This document shows positions 1 through 12,808 of a stretch of 64,000 bases of DNA, one piece after another. The DNA is from Panorpa germanica (Eukaryota > Arthropoda > Insecta > Mecoptera > Panorpidae): the NCBI GenBank assembly GCA_963678705.1, contig OY783214.1, forward strand, positions 15,190,001 to 15,254,000. Direction: 5' to 3'. Below the pieces are notes generated by a model that saw only the letters and a list, made by a program, of their open reading frames with translations, did no database searches and was not told the DNA's origin. How positions within the stretch are numbered: position 1 is the stretch's first letter; every line of letters begins with the position of its first letter. A program made the translations under genes and the position numbers.

Positions 1-1148
1 TAACAGTAATTACAAAAATTATTGATACATATTTATTAAAGTAAACGAGATCTCATAATAATAACGCAATATATACATTTCACTATACAGCATCCAACAA
101 AATCATGGTTGGAACATTTAATACATAAATTATAAAACAAATCACATTAATAATAAAAATAAATTAATTTCTATAATACAATGCTAATCATATAATGCAT
201 ACATATAAATATTTAAAATATTTTTATATATTTATTATATAGGAATGCTGTTTGATTATGCTACAAAATATCTAAGATTTATTATATTAATAAAAGGGTG
301 GCTCAAGTGATTTACAGTGATTTATACAATACAATTTATTCACAGCTGGTAAAACCCTGACTCCTTAAGTGATAGTTTTCCTATTTAACACAACTTTAGC
401 CATCCCTGAATAAGTTTATATATTATTAATAAATATCAGACAGCTTTGAAATACATTATTTATTTAAATCAAGATATCAGATCTTTAAGAGATCTCTTTA
501 TAATATGTATAATTATATTGTACATGTATTTTCCCAATTATTTTTTTAAATAAAGAGTAAAATACAGTTTGTAAGTATATAGTAAGTAGGAATACAGTTT
601 TAATTGATGGATTACTGATTGGTTAATAATTTCGTATATAATTCTTTTTTTTTATTTAATAATTATATTATTGGATATACAAATTTTGACAAATTTCAGA
701 ACATTCTACTTTATACTTACTTATTTCTTACCATTAACTGTAAGTATATCTACAAAAGTACAAAACTAGCTGTTAACATTTAAAAAAAATATTGCACAAG
801 TTTCTTTCTGATCTTAAATAGCTTAAATATATATCTAAGCTATATTTTACTAAGCTGAACTAGTCTACAGTCTTTAGTAAATAATTAGTGTACAAAAATG
901 AGTACCAGTTTTATATCTAGCGAGTTCTATATGTCACCATAACAATTTGTTGTCAAAATTTGTACCCATGAATATAATTATATATTATAAATTATACAAA
1001 TGAGAATTTTATTTCATGAAATAATAAAAGAGACGTATTGGACTGTTACATTTATAGAAAATAATTTTGACTTAAATTTTCAATGGTATTTTTATTTTAC
1101 TTTGTATTTATTTGTGCTGTTAGGAATCGAACTACAATTTCAATCTCT
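1..1148. other. 3' flank / probable 3' UTR of the sickie-like gene
   Basis: AT-rich DNA below the stop codon at 1149-1151 of the minus-strand gene. It holds no coding segment that I can support. It probably contains the 3' UTR, since TTTATT (AATAAA on the minus strand) occurs several times, but no single cleavage signal stands out. The short plus-strand reading frame at 1000-1206 has biased, hydrophobic AT-driven composition and looks like chance. Confidence 0.4.
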
Positions 1149-4100
1149 TTATTTTGAACCATTCTGTGAGTTCAAAAAATGTGGCAAAGAATTGTGGCCA
1201 TTTTGAACGCTATTTTCATTATTATAAATACTATTTTGTAGTTTTATTGATGAGCTTGTATTATATTTAATATTTGGATCATTATTTTTTAAATTATAAT
1301 TAAACGTGTTTGTTGAGGTTCCATTTATCAGTAGATGAGGATTTTGTTTTCTTTTATCCAGAGTTTGTTCTGTAGATTGTTTGATAATGGCTGGAGATTG
1401 ATTTGTATTGGTTTTTATAATATTTTGATCCCGAACATTCCAGAACGCAGGTCGTTTCATTAAAGTAGGTGATGGCATTGGTGCTGCAGGAGTTGTTGCT
1501 ATTGGTATTGTTCGTATTGGCTCGGAAGGGGTTGATCTAGCTGTTCGTAACTTCGACGCTTTATTCCAACTGTTGGTAAAGAAGAGTAAATGTAGATTTT
1601 ATGTATAAGAAGTATTACTGTTAATAACAATAATACTTCTTATATATTATCTAGTAACATTAAACAAAAGGATAATCAAAAAGTTCTAGGATTTATTAAG
1701 TCATAAATCATTTAACATTAATAATATTTTATGTAAAAAAGATTAACGTTAATAGAATCGTAAGTTTAGCATGAGCCTTTTATTTATAATTAAGTGCAAT
1801 ATTTTCAATGTTGCCACTACTATAATACCAAAAAAACTATGATTTATTAATAAACTCGTTCATTGCTAACCGATTTTTTAATAAAAATTATAAAGTACAA
1901 CTTTTACATCAAATCTAAAGTTCAGATAATTGATTCATCGCATCGCATTCAAATCGACAAAGATATTTAATAAGCCCAAACACAATAGTTACGTAACATA
2001 TACAGTAATAACCGATTGGAATATTACAAAATACGCTAATAAATAGGTTAGCAATGTAAGGTTTCAGAGGTTCAAACGTGTCTCAGAAACTCACCCCGTT
2101 ATTCTGATCATGGCAGCATGAAACACGAGGCAATACCATTACACGTTATTTTTTTAAAAACTAATTTCCACACACACACGCACACATATCATAAACACAC
2201 AATGCCAACATGCTAAAACATGCAATAAATAACTTTCTTATTCATTTAATAAAAAAATACATTATCCATTTCGTTTAGGAGACATTATTACTAAATTTTT
2301 AATATATTTGTACTACGGGACGATTACATTTATTGTAATTGGCATAGATTGCCAATAATTTGTATTCCGTAAATCAATACTACCAACAATGAAAATGAAA
2401 AATGTGTCAGTTAGCTTCTACCCTATTATTATCTATCACTAAATGAATAGGCCACGTTTACTAAGCGTATGTAATGTACAAATTATAGACAATCCATGTT
2501 TCTGGTAACAAATTGCTACTTAAGAGATAGTAGTCAATAAAGTTGGAAGTCGCGATATAGTTGGATTCAGAGATGTGCGTTTTTCAAACACATGTACTCA
2601 AAATGCAAATACAAAATAGTAAATACCTATTTTCTATTTTGTATTTAAATATCTTTTAAGAATATAGAATTTTATATTTTATTTGAAAACTTTTACAAAC
2701 CTATTTCCTATTTGGAAAATACAAAATACTTTCTTCATCTTTGTTACTTCATAGTGTCATCAGTAAATATTATTTTTTGAATATAAACTTAAAACTCCAC
2801 TAACATTAGCACCATCTATGATCTAAAATTATCTGCACAATTGTCTTCATAATTTTAATTTAAAATGATAGATGTGCCTATTATTTTATTATCCTTCCTG
2901 TTACCCCCACTTTAAGACATCTGATTTTCATATTATCATATTTTCTCGTTCATTATTTGTTTTACTACAAGACAATCACTCCACTACATTCCTTACTGAA
3001 ATATATATTATTTTACCTACTACCCCACATGCGACATCCAACATTTACTAATAAAACTAACAAAACCCTTACTTTTGCTATTTTGAAAAATTCTAGGTAG
3101 TATTTTTATGAAACAAAAATGTTTCAAAACGAAATCGGTCTTTATAAAAGAGAATTCTCATAATTAATAAAAAAAATAACATTTATATTAGTAACATAAA
3201 GAGTATTCTATTTTCTCAAAAGTATTTTTAAAATACGTATTTTGTATTTAAATACTAACATGAAATATATTTTTTATTTTGTATTTGAAATAGGAATATA
3301 ACGAGGTATTTTGTATTGAAATACTTTTGAAAAGCATTTGTGCACATCTCTGGTTGGATCAATATGTTATTGAGAAAGTATAGAAAATAGAAATAGAAAT
3401 TTAAAAAAAAACACGAAAGCACAATTAACAAATTATATTAAATTACAATATTATGAACATATTTCATTGGCACATTTTTCTTTACTCTCATGATAACAAT
3501 AATAGAAAATTAAATAACTTTCTAAAAAATAAAGTTAAATTTAAAAAGCAACGTGCACGACTTTGAATATTTACATTTATTGTAATGAAAATAAATAATA
3601 TAATAGTAAACTATCGCTCTTTTAATAACCGTATTCGAGAAACAAACCAAACTTCTTTTTCATTATTGCACATTATGCATATTCCTTCACAAGAATAATA
3701 ATTTTCTTTTTCTGGTAGATCGTTTGAATATATTATTATAATCTAAGTATCTACTTGAAAATTTACTTCGTATTACGTATAAAATTTGGAATTACTCTAA
3801 AGATATCAACGTACCCGTAGAAATACGATATTTTTATATTAAAAATGATATACTCGTATGAATGAAAAAGTTATAAAAAGGCACTATGAAGTGATTATTG
3901 TTCTCAAGATTATTTAAATATAAAAAATGTTTGTATATTAACAAACTTTACTTATATCCACTGTTATATTGTATCTAGTTACGTTAGTTTTCTAGATACT
4001 TTTAGTGGTTTTGTCAAATTATTAAAAACAAATAATCTTATTAACTACTATTATTAAATTAATTAATTAAAGCGATTTATATTAAAAACTCTTAAGGAAT

Positions 4101-7100
4101 AACAATTATTATAAAATTTAAATTATGTGTTTGTATTAGAAAAAACATCAGTGGCTAAAAAGGATTTTATTAAATTAATTAGTGCTTGACTTGAATATTT
4201 TTAAAGACGCTTATCCTACTCGTGTTTTTCAACAAAGTCTTGAACCAAACCCGGGAAGCGAACCGGAAAAATCTCTAATCAACCGTTCGATTAGTGGTGG
4301 TTAGTTAGATTAGTCCGTAGGTGATTAGTGCGCAGTAATTAGTTACTCCGAAGTATAAGTGGCATGTTCAAATCGAGTATAGTCTTCGTAAAACACATCG
4401 TCAATGTTGAGCAGGGTTGGCAGGAGCTGTTCCTTTGTAGGACGTCATATATGTAAATATAAACTCGTCAGCTAAAGAAATAAATTGATCCGATATTACA
4501 AAGACAGTACACGAGTGGTCATGGTTTCACCGGTACCACATATACACCATTTACACAAAAGGAGACCCTTATCATAAGTGTACAATACATAGAGTTATCC
4601 CAAAAAATCTACTATTTAACAAATATAACAAATTCTTTTGGTCCTGCAGCTTTCTTCAAGTCAAGTACTAATTGGTCAAGTGTAGCTAAACAAATTAAAC
4701 GTTACCAAGCAGTGCATGAGTGAATGATATGCAAAAAACAAAGAATGTTAATAGTACAAAGCACACACACAGCTAAAACACAGTCATACCACTCTACCTG
4801 CCCCAACCGGAACCTGGATAAATCCAAAATGTCGGCACAAAATCAAATAATTTTATAATTATTAATAAGACGATTAAACTTATAGTTAAATATATTATTT
4901 AAAAACTAAATAATAGCTTATTTATGAAATTAGATTATTAAATATATTTAAATTAATAATTATGATGAAAGGTTTTAGAAAATCCAAATTCGACACAAAA
5001 TAAAATTTATTTTAACTAGCACTTCGCTCCATGTGGGTAAATATGATTGGCAGGATATATAGAAATAACGGAAGAAAGGAAAATAGTTTTCCACAGACCT
5101 ATAAAGAGAAATATTTTAATTGGACATGCACATTATCATGCAAGGATATTTTAAATTGAAAATGAAAAATTGGAAGAGCAGATTTTCTAGAAATTGATTT
5201 GCATAGTTTTATAGAAATTAAGGCTAAAATATAGGCATTAATATGGCTCACTACCCTCAATAGTTATCCAAGAAAACTTTTCCCTTATTTAACTGTATTT
5301 TAAAAGTTGAAACCCAAATTATTTATGAAAATATGAAACGATAAAATATACTCTAACGTGCTGCCATCTTACAATCAAAAATTGAAGTTTATACGATGTT
5401 ATATTCATGAACATTCTTTTATATATACGATTTCTACTGGCTAAAAAGATATCTTAAAATCGAATTGCCTAACCATTAGGATCTCTTCACTTTATCAAAA
5501 TTAAATTTAAATAATAATTCAAGCTTGAGAAATTAATTAACACAAAATTTTACCTCACAATGCCGTTTGTGTTATCTGGAAGCGCGTGTTGTAAAGCTGA
5601 AGGTCCCGTAGACACTGGTCGCAACTAAAAATCAATAAAACAAATAAAATATTATGACTAATTAAAAAATATGAATTAATTTAATTGGTTTATATAATTA
5701 CCCGCTCTGTTTGTGTCGCGGCGTGACACACAACTGGATCGGACTCCTCTGAGGACGACACACTGGTCGAGTGAAAACCATTTGAAGTTCCTGACTGTGT
5801 AGATGAATATTTGGTCATCTGTAGTTGGAGTAACTGAACAGTGCGTTCCTTGTCCTCAAGTTGACTCTATTATAAAAACAAAAATTAAAAAATGTCAATA
5901 ACATTTCACAAAAATATGAAAATAAAAGTATTTATTTTATAATCCAGAAACTGTATTCCCTAAGTTTATTAATAACTATAATTATTAATGTTGTTAACAT
6001 TTACCTCTATACGAATATGCTACATTAGTGTTTTGAAAATAATAGATATTTGTTTACAGAGAAAGGCAAATGTCTCCTCTTCACTTGATAATTGTGATTT
6101 TTGAATTTAAACATTGAACATTCCCAGTAAACATTTTGGAGTAAATTCTACTTAATTTTTATTACATATCATGAATTTTTTGTCTGGAACGTGTTCGTTT
6201 TCTATTCAGTCGTTCAAAGGAAAGGTCCTTTTTATGAGCTACAGACATTGCAACGACGGTTCACTGCTGAATTAAAAGCGGAGTAGGTTTATGATTTATG
6301 ACCGGATAATAAAAATATACCCATGTGGGAAAGAAACAGAAATACTTAATGAATGATGTTGGAAAAAGAAAGAATATTATTATGAAAAACTAACACAAAA
6401 TTTGTGACAGGTAGAGAACTTGTAAAGCGTTAGAATAGAATTGTACGAGTGACTCGAACTTCACCAAATAGGACACTTCACCAAATTGTTTACTGGGTTA
6501 ACACTATGTAACAATTACGTTTAAAGTTAAATGCTAAATAAATGTGGTTATTGGATAACATACATAGATCTTTTGAGATTGGACAAACAAAATAAATTTG
6601 CAAGCATATTTAAATTATTTAATTAAAACAATATATGTGAGATACAAATAACGCAGCGTGCTTTACGAAATGCAAAATTTATATAATATATACATAATTT
6701 TAAAAAATTTGTATATGTATATGCATCACAGATCACATTCTATATATAAAATTAATTATAAATAACTTATATACAATACAAAAAACTTAAGATATCTAAA
6801 GAGACACTTAGATAATGCTTAGTACCTGAAGGAAAACAACCTGTCTCCTGAGATCAGCAAGCTCTTGTCTGCTGGAAGTGTCAGCCTCATTAGCCTGATC
6901 ATCCCCAGAGTTCCCTGCGTTGCTGCTCTCAGTTTCGCCTTGATAGAAGAGCCCATTCTTCAACGTATGTTGGTTATCAAATGGGTTGAGAGTTTCTGTC
7001 TGAAAATTTCAATTGATTTGTTCAATTGAATTGAATTGTCCTTTGATTTACAACAAAGCTAGGCCTCTTGTAGGGTCAACTAAACTATTATCTATTACTT

Positions 7101-9665
7101 TATTTTAATATAAAAATACGATATTTTATTAAATGGAAACTATACAGGGATTTCTTAAAAAAACTAAAAAAAAAAAATTATTATATGTTACGAGAATTAA
7201 AAACAATAAAAACGGAATTAAAAAAAACAACCTCAGTTCAATCTTTATCTATAACTTTTCTGTACAATAGAGGGGCTCCAAATTCAGTTACATTCAATTG
7301 CAGGATTCAATGTATTTAAAAATTTAACTAATATCTAAATCTAAATACGAAATGATACAGTAATGATGGAAGATTTAAATGAAATCGACAGGCTAATAAA
7401 GCTATCTAACTATTGCTGCTAATAAGTTACTCAACAATTACTGAACAAGAACCAAAGAAACTAGAAAATAAAACACAATAAATTAATACACAAAAAAAAT
7501 GTTTAAAACTCTTACCCTCTTCAAATTATCTTCATCAGGCTGCAGGCACAGGAAACCAACGAAATAAGCAAGCACACAACAATTAATAAACCATAAAATA
7601 ATGTTTATTAAAATGAAAATATGAAAAAGAAAAATACTTTGTTAAAACGACAAAACGGTAGTATCAGATAGTTAGTGTATGAAAACATAGTAAATACCTA
7701 TATAAATATGAGAAAATATAAGTAAAAAATATGGTATGCAGGACTTGTGATGCAAAAAAATTGAAAGCTGTTAGCATTTAGTGCAAAATAGAAAACCATA
7801 AGAATTACAAGATACAAATAATTATATAAATGTGCGCCAATATTTTGTGAATTAAAAAAATAAAATAATTTTACGCCTGCAAAGCAGATTAAGCAATCAT
7901 TTAAACACTTCTTAATAACTTATTAACGAAACTATTAGAATTAATAAGTTATATAAAATATATGAGGTACCTCTTGTAAAACTCGTTTTAGTTTAAGTAA
8001 CATGGTCTTGATTCCAACGATATCCTGAGCCATTGACCCATGGAGCGCTCTGTCTAAGCGAATGGCATCATCTGGTGAATCGGAAACTCCTTGACGCGGC
8101 TGACGTAGTGTTGGTGTTCTTCTGGCAGGATGAATTTGACTTCCTACACTATCTAGTGAACGAGGAGCTTCCGAAGACGTAGCCCTAGATCGATTTAACA
8201 ATCTGCTTGCTCGTGCTGGTAGTTGTGCTCTGCAATGAAAGAAACAATTTATTAGATTTAAAAATATTATTATTAACTGTATTATGAAAATTCATATACT
8301 TTTCTACAATTCACTGAAAAGTGTTTGTAACTATAACCCCACTATAACTGTACCCCATTTGCTGCGAACTTTTACCCTTATACCCTAACACTAAACAAAA
8401 CTTGAATATATTAATCTTAAATTAATTTAGGTTAATTTAGGTAAAAGTTAAAATAAAACCGCGTATAATTCATAAGCAATTAGCCCTGTCAGGTGTAATG
8501 TATAACAAGACCGTGAGCCTGTATACAGAGTCGGATTAAACGGGTGAAGGCTTGAGTGGACCACGAGTCCGAAGAGCCTCCAATAAACTCAATTGTGACT
8601 AAAAATAATTGTCACAAAAAAAAAATTACCTTCAAGCAGATTATTATAACTAGGAATTGTTTTTCAATTTTGCCGTTCAGAGCCCCCAGATAACATAATC
8701 CGCTACTGTCTTTTTATGTGGGTTGTATTACTAGGGTTGGGCAGAGCTGACCATAATAACTGTGATCACGCAACACTGCTAGGCCAATTGGGGGTAATAT
8801 GGTTTAATGAAAAGCTGCGTGTGGTAAAAAGAAATTAATAAAATAAATTCCAGAATTATGGGAATGTGCAAAAGATTTTTAATCATCAGGAGCTTGGTAC
8901 AACAGGCGTTCTATACTTTTCATAGTGATGACAGAGCTGTTGCCGATATATCAGGCGTTCAGACATTACAATGTCAAATAATATTCCTAATATTAATTAC
9001 ATTATAAAAATAAAAATAACTTCCGTAAAAAGTTTCGGTAAATTACTTCTCAATGACTTGAAGAAATCTGTCATTATCTCAAAACCTGGCATTACCCAAT
9101 TAACTAATAACATCTTAATTAAACAATTTGAGTTTTTGTTTTATTTCTTAGAATCGCCTTTGGGAAATTATTTCTACAGTTAATTTTTTAATGATGTAAA
9201 TATTCTGATAAATGTTTTGACCATGTTTGTTTTTTTTTAAGTAATTATTAACTGTACATTATAAAGCAGTGAAGCGATTGATTTTATCACGGCCCATAAA
9301 ATAAAAATATTGTCCGAGTACATAGCACTTATATAACGGGAATAATTGATTATTATTTAATGTAGCAATCTCCAAATGTAAAGCATTGTTCCCACTGGTA
9401 CAATGTAATTTTTTTATTACAATATGCAACCAACTAGTCATTTGGTATGTTTGTATAAATATGTGTCAAACTTTGATAGAATCATATGAATCATATGTAT
9501 GTACATACGTTTTTTATGAATTATTGGAAATAACCGGTACTCGTACCTGTCAGGTGGCCTCCTAGTTGGCGAAGATCCAAGTGGTGTTCTAGATATCGGC
9601 GTATCCGGTAAATGTATATCCGTTTTAATACGCCGAGCACCAACTGGTGAATTTTGTTTCAACAT
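1149..9665 (-). CDS. sick: sickie / neuron navigator-like protein, C-terminal exon block
   Basis: Seven minus-strand exons chain in phase: 9665-9547, 8229-7971, 7539-7516, 6999-6826, 5866-5702, 5624-5554 and 1569-1149, with a TAA stop at 1149. From the ATG at 9665 they encode 410 aa. The encoded order is a Pro/Ser/Arg-rich start, a helix around MAQDIVGIKTMLLKLKRVLQ, then a coiled coil across two exons (LADLRRQVVFLQ joined to SQLEDKERTVQLLQLQM), and a Ser/Asn-rich tail ending NSQNGSK. The helix and coiled coil resemble the coiled-coil part of neuron navigators, microtubule-associated proteins that shape axon growth (sickie in flies). No Walker A or B motif of the navigator AAA domain is present, so this C-terminus is a short form or the insect form lacks it. 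The first exon has an in-frame stop two codons before its ATG, so it may start a separate transcript. Confidence 0.7.
2568..3352. mobile_element. hAT-type non-autonomous transposon with 8-bp target duplication
   Basis: The 785-bp element begins CAGAGATGTGC and ends with its exact inverse GCACATCTCTG. It is flanked by GTTGGATT on the left (2560-2567) and GTTGGATC on the right (3353-3360), an 8-bp target duplication with one mismatch. Eight-bp duplications and CAG-type ends are typical of the hAT superfamily. The interior is rich in inverted variants of TATTTTGTATTTAAATAC and has no transposase reading frame, so it could only move with an enzyme supplied elsewhere. Confidence 0.85.
4420..4550. 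repeat. Diverged dispersed repeat, copy 1
   Basis: The sequence around AAATTGATCCGATATTACAA, followed by a block ending CAGTACAC, recurs at about 31389-31530 with roughly 70-80% similarity over the central 60 bp and weaker similarity on both sides. No terminal repeats or target duplications were found, so the class is unknown. Confidence 0.45.
6123..6497. mobile_element. MITE, CCCAGTAAACA family, copy 1
   Basis: The element starts CCCAGTAAACATTTTGGAG and ends CACCAAATTGTTTACTGGG, giving imperfect terminal inverted repeats of about 20 bp. It is 375 bp, longer and more diverged inside than the two other copies at 35935-36164 and 59641-59894. It lies in the intron between exons 5702-5866 and 6826-6999. 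No reading frame is present. Confidence 0.75.
7516..7539 (-). CDS. sick: 24-nt microexon of the sickie-like gene
   Basis: The segment is bounded on the minus strand by a good acceptor (TTTCCTGTGCCTGCAG) and donor (GTAAGA). It encodes eight residues, PDEDNLKR, in phase 0 at both ends. Joined to its neighbours it gives KRVLQE-PDEDNLKR-TETLNPF, a smooth continuation of the navigator-like helix region. Being a multiple of three, it could be skipped without changing frame. Neighbouring exons end and begin in the matching phase with or without it. Confidence 0.72.
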
Positions 9666-11439
9666 TTTTTATAAAATCTTAACATGTATTTTAAGAAACA
9701 CTAAAATATGTTTAAGGCACTAAAACTGGGTCCTGTCATTTGTCAAATGTCACTTCGGACTCGTGTTCCACGTTACACTATCACTTTTACTGATAAACAT
9801 TTTGTAAAAATTAGTAATCCATTAGTAGCATTTATTGTTATCAGGGGCCGGTATAACAGACATATTTCATAAGCAGTTATCAATTCAGATAATAACGTTT
9901 TATCAATTATTTATGTTTATTATTACTCATTGAACATATATTTCACTTTGTGTACGATTTTAGTGTGTTCTGATAAATATTAACTCACTTTTAGTATACA
10001 TAACCTCAAAATATTCACTTTTCTCTAATAAGTAAAAATAATGATACTATTCTTTTAATTGTTCATAGCGCGATTAGGTCTTCTTATATATTGTTTGCTT
10101 TAAGTTGGTCAATATGGTATACTTGTGTTTATTTCTATTATTACTATTCTTTACATAAATATTATGTATAAGTGTTATGTATTTCTTAACATAAATAGTA
10201 TGTTATTCTTTACGTAAGTCTTTTACCATTATTCTAGGTAATATATACATTTTATGATCGCCGGGTATTACACTTAGATCTTAAAAAAAGAATTTAAACT
10301 TTTCTTTCAATATTCAATTATTTAAAAACCGATTGCCATTTAGGACTATACTAAAACCAATTTATTGGTAGATTTTCAAGTATATAAAATTATATATTTG
10401 TATTTTTATTAGTACAGATGCATAGACTGTTATTCAGGTGTAGTCGTATTAGCACACTTTATCATGAGAGGACATTCCTAATGTAATATTTATCAATACA
10501 CCACTGTACCATAGAATTATGTATTTCTTACGTCCGTATTCAAAATATAGTTCATACGTATGTAGATAAAAATGCCACCCTCCGTTTATACTGGTGTTGC
10601 AGTGTATATAAACATACAATATCCAAGAAGAAAGCGGCACTTTGATGTATATACTAATGATTTAATGATAAACATTAAAGTAGAAACTTTATGTAATGAT
10701 AAAGTGTCGATGCATATCAAACACTGACACGTTTTTAGTGAAATTTAAAGTATTTTTAACATTATTTCAAAATATTACAGAAAAAAGACAACACGAAGTT
10801 ATTAAGTAATATAGAAGCGATAAAATGCCGGATGTTTGGCAGAACTTTTGTTAATTACCTGTTAACTGTAAATAATAATAAGTATGAATAATGTGTTATC
10901 TCATTATAAATATAAAAATGTTTATCAAAATATTATCTGGTTATACAATATTAAAAGCGTCACATTTAGGTTAATTTGTTTATGTAATTTATATTTTTAT
11001 TTCTTTGTTAAATCATATATAATGAATGTAAACATAAATATCACTCTGAATGTACAAAAGTAAAATGAATGTGACATTTGCAGCTATGTTCTACATTCTT
11101 AATATTCTCTAAATTCTCGGCTCGCGTCGCGGCAGTTACTGACGATGAGGACTGAAAAGGGCACGCAGCCAATATTAGAACTGTGCGAGTATAACATCCC
11201 TAAAGGACAAACGAATCTACGGAGTCTGCGTTAACACAGCCTCTCAAACAGTTGCATTGTAATATGTCGTTTAAAAGGCCTAGTTAACGTGTCAAATAAA
11301 TGTTATATACGTATATATCCGTTTTTATTTCTTTAAATATCCAAAAGTTGACGAAATTATACCTACATGAACTTTAAATTTCTGTTTTGCAGTATTTAAA
11401 TTCTGCATAAGATGTCACAGAAGAAATAAGTTAGTATAA

Positions 11440-11716
11440 TATTATTCTTTAATTTGACTTGATTATTTGACAGCTACAGAACATTACCACAGCACTGACC
11501 TACTCAATAAATAACTGACGTTAAAATGCATTTCACGTCATACAAATATGGCCGACCATTTCTAGCGCTAAAACAACAATTCAAACTTTTAATTGCTATA
11601 TCTCCGTCAATATTTAGATATTTAATAAAATAAACACACCAATACACATTTATTAACATCAATTTCAATCAACAATTGAAAAATCGACTCCTAAAAAATG
11701 AGTACACAAGCCCATT
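11440..11716 (-). mobile_element. AATGGGCTTGTGTCCT MITE, copy 1 (reverse, half copy)
   Basis: This is a 277-bp partial copy in reverse orientation. It keeps the terminus (ACACAAGCCCATT at 11704-11716) and the block with the GACGGAGATATAG-like core, but stops near the TCAAGTCAAGTCAAAGAATA segment, so the other half of the element is missing. It faces the full copy at 12170-12808 across about 450 bp. Confidence 0.85.
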
Positions 11717-12169
11717 GCATCTACTTCTAACCCTTGGCGTGCAAAATTGTGCCGAATCCCTTCGAATTAGGAGTCCTTACTTGCCTTAATATATAATAAA
11801 CTAAACATCTGATAAACTATGCAGCTTATAAGAGATAATATTTGTATCGCAGACGTAGAAACACTGCAAGCTCGTCTTGCGCTTTAGCAAATCAGAAGTG
11901 GGACAGTCATCTTCCTACCCTGTGACTAACACAGTTCAATAATTGGTTCCTGGCAGCGCATGGAACCGTCGAACGTCGCATCGGGCGCCGATATTATTAT
12001 TGACTACTAACACCGTAACACCAGTGAAGACATCTGTTTGTGTAGACACTTTCAACAAGTGTCTGTATTTAACAAATTCCAAAATAATATTTATGTAACA
12101 CTGTCTATATAACACATCTGTGCTGTATAGAAGTTTTTTAAATGGAAGCTGAACATATGTATAAATGCC

Positions 12170-12808
12170 ATGGGCTTGTGTCCTTATTTTTTAGTGGTCG
12201 ATTTTTCAATTGTTGATTGAAATTGATGTTAATAAATGTGTATTGGCGTGTCTATTTTATTAAATATCTAAATGTTGACGGAGATATAACAATAAAAAAT
12301 TTGAATTGTAGTTTTAACGCTAGAAATGGTCGGCCATATTTGTATGACGTGAAATGCATTTTAACGTCAGTTATTTGTTGAGTAGGTCAGTGCTGTGGTA
12401 ATGTTTTGTAGCTGTTGGTAGTAGAAATAATCAAGTCAAGTCAAAGAATAATAAGTTTTTATTTTATTTAACCCTGCTAAGGTAGACATAATAATGGAAT
12501 TTTATTGTTCCTTGAAATAGCTGTAAATAATATTTGATATTTTGATATATAAATACATATAGCAGAGATTTATGAGCTGTAAGGTTGGTAACCTTACACA
12601 AGGATTGTGATGTCACATGCATTTGGAATGTGTACAACGTTGAATCCCTTTAATAATTAAAGAGACAAAATGACTTTTTTAATTGTTGATATCTCTTAAC
12701 ATATAAGGAGTAGTTAAAAAATAATTGAACATTTGAGGTTCTAGTAACCCACTTTATCAATATACAGTACACTTTTATAGAAATTAAGACATAGGACACA
12801 ATCCCATT
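12170..12808 (+). mobile_element. AATGGGCTTGTGTCCT MITE, copy 2 (full)
   Basis: Full-length copy of 639 bp with slightly altered ends (CATGGGCTTGTGTCC and ACACAATCCCATT). Internal landmarks shared by the family are TTTTTAGTGGTCGATTTTTC, GTTGACGGAGATATA, TAGGTCAGTGCTGTGGTAAT and AAGGTTGGTAACCTTACAC. No open frame of useful length, so non-autonomous. Confidence 0.9.

Larger units (their letters stand above)
1570..5553 (-). other. Large intron of the sickie-like gene
   Basis: About 4 kb of AT-rich intron between the last two exons. It contains a hAT-type non-autonomous element (2568-3352) and one half of a diverged dispersed repeat (about 4420-4550). A somewhat GC-richer stretch at 4230-4400 has no supported exon. 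Nothing else is recognisable. Confidence 0.55.

Noticed and set aside
1000..1206. Plus-strand frame overlapping the 3' end of the sickie-like gene
   Set aside because: Phe/Tyr/Leu-rich shadow of AT-rich DNA, and antisense to a supported exon.
1149..1569. Navigator AAA ATPase domain at the sickie C-terminus
   Set aside because: Looked for Walker A (G-x-x-x-x-G-K-S/T) and Walker B in the C-terminal exons and found none.
8500..8640. GC-richer stretch with GAGTCCGAAGAGCC-type pairing, considered as a ribozyme or structured RNA
   Set aside because: The hammerhead core (CTGATGA...GAAA) is absent and no clear fold could be drawn.
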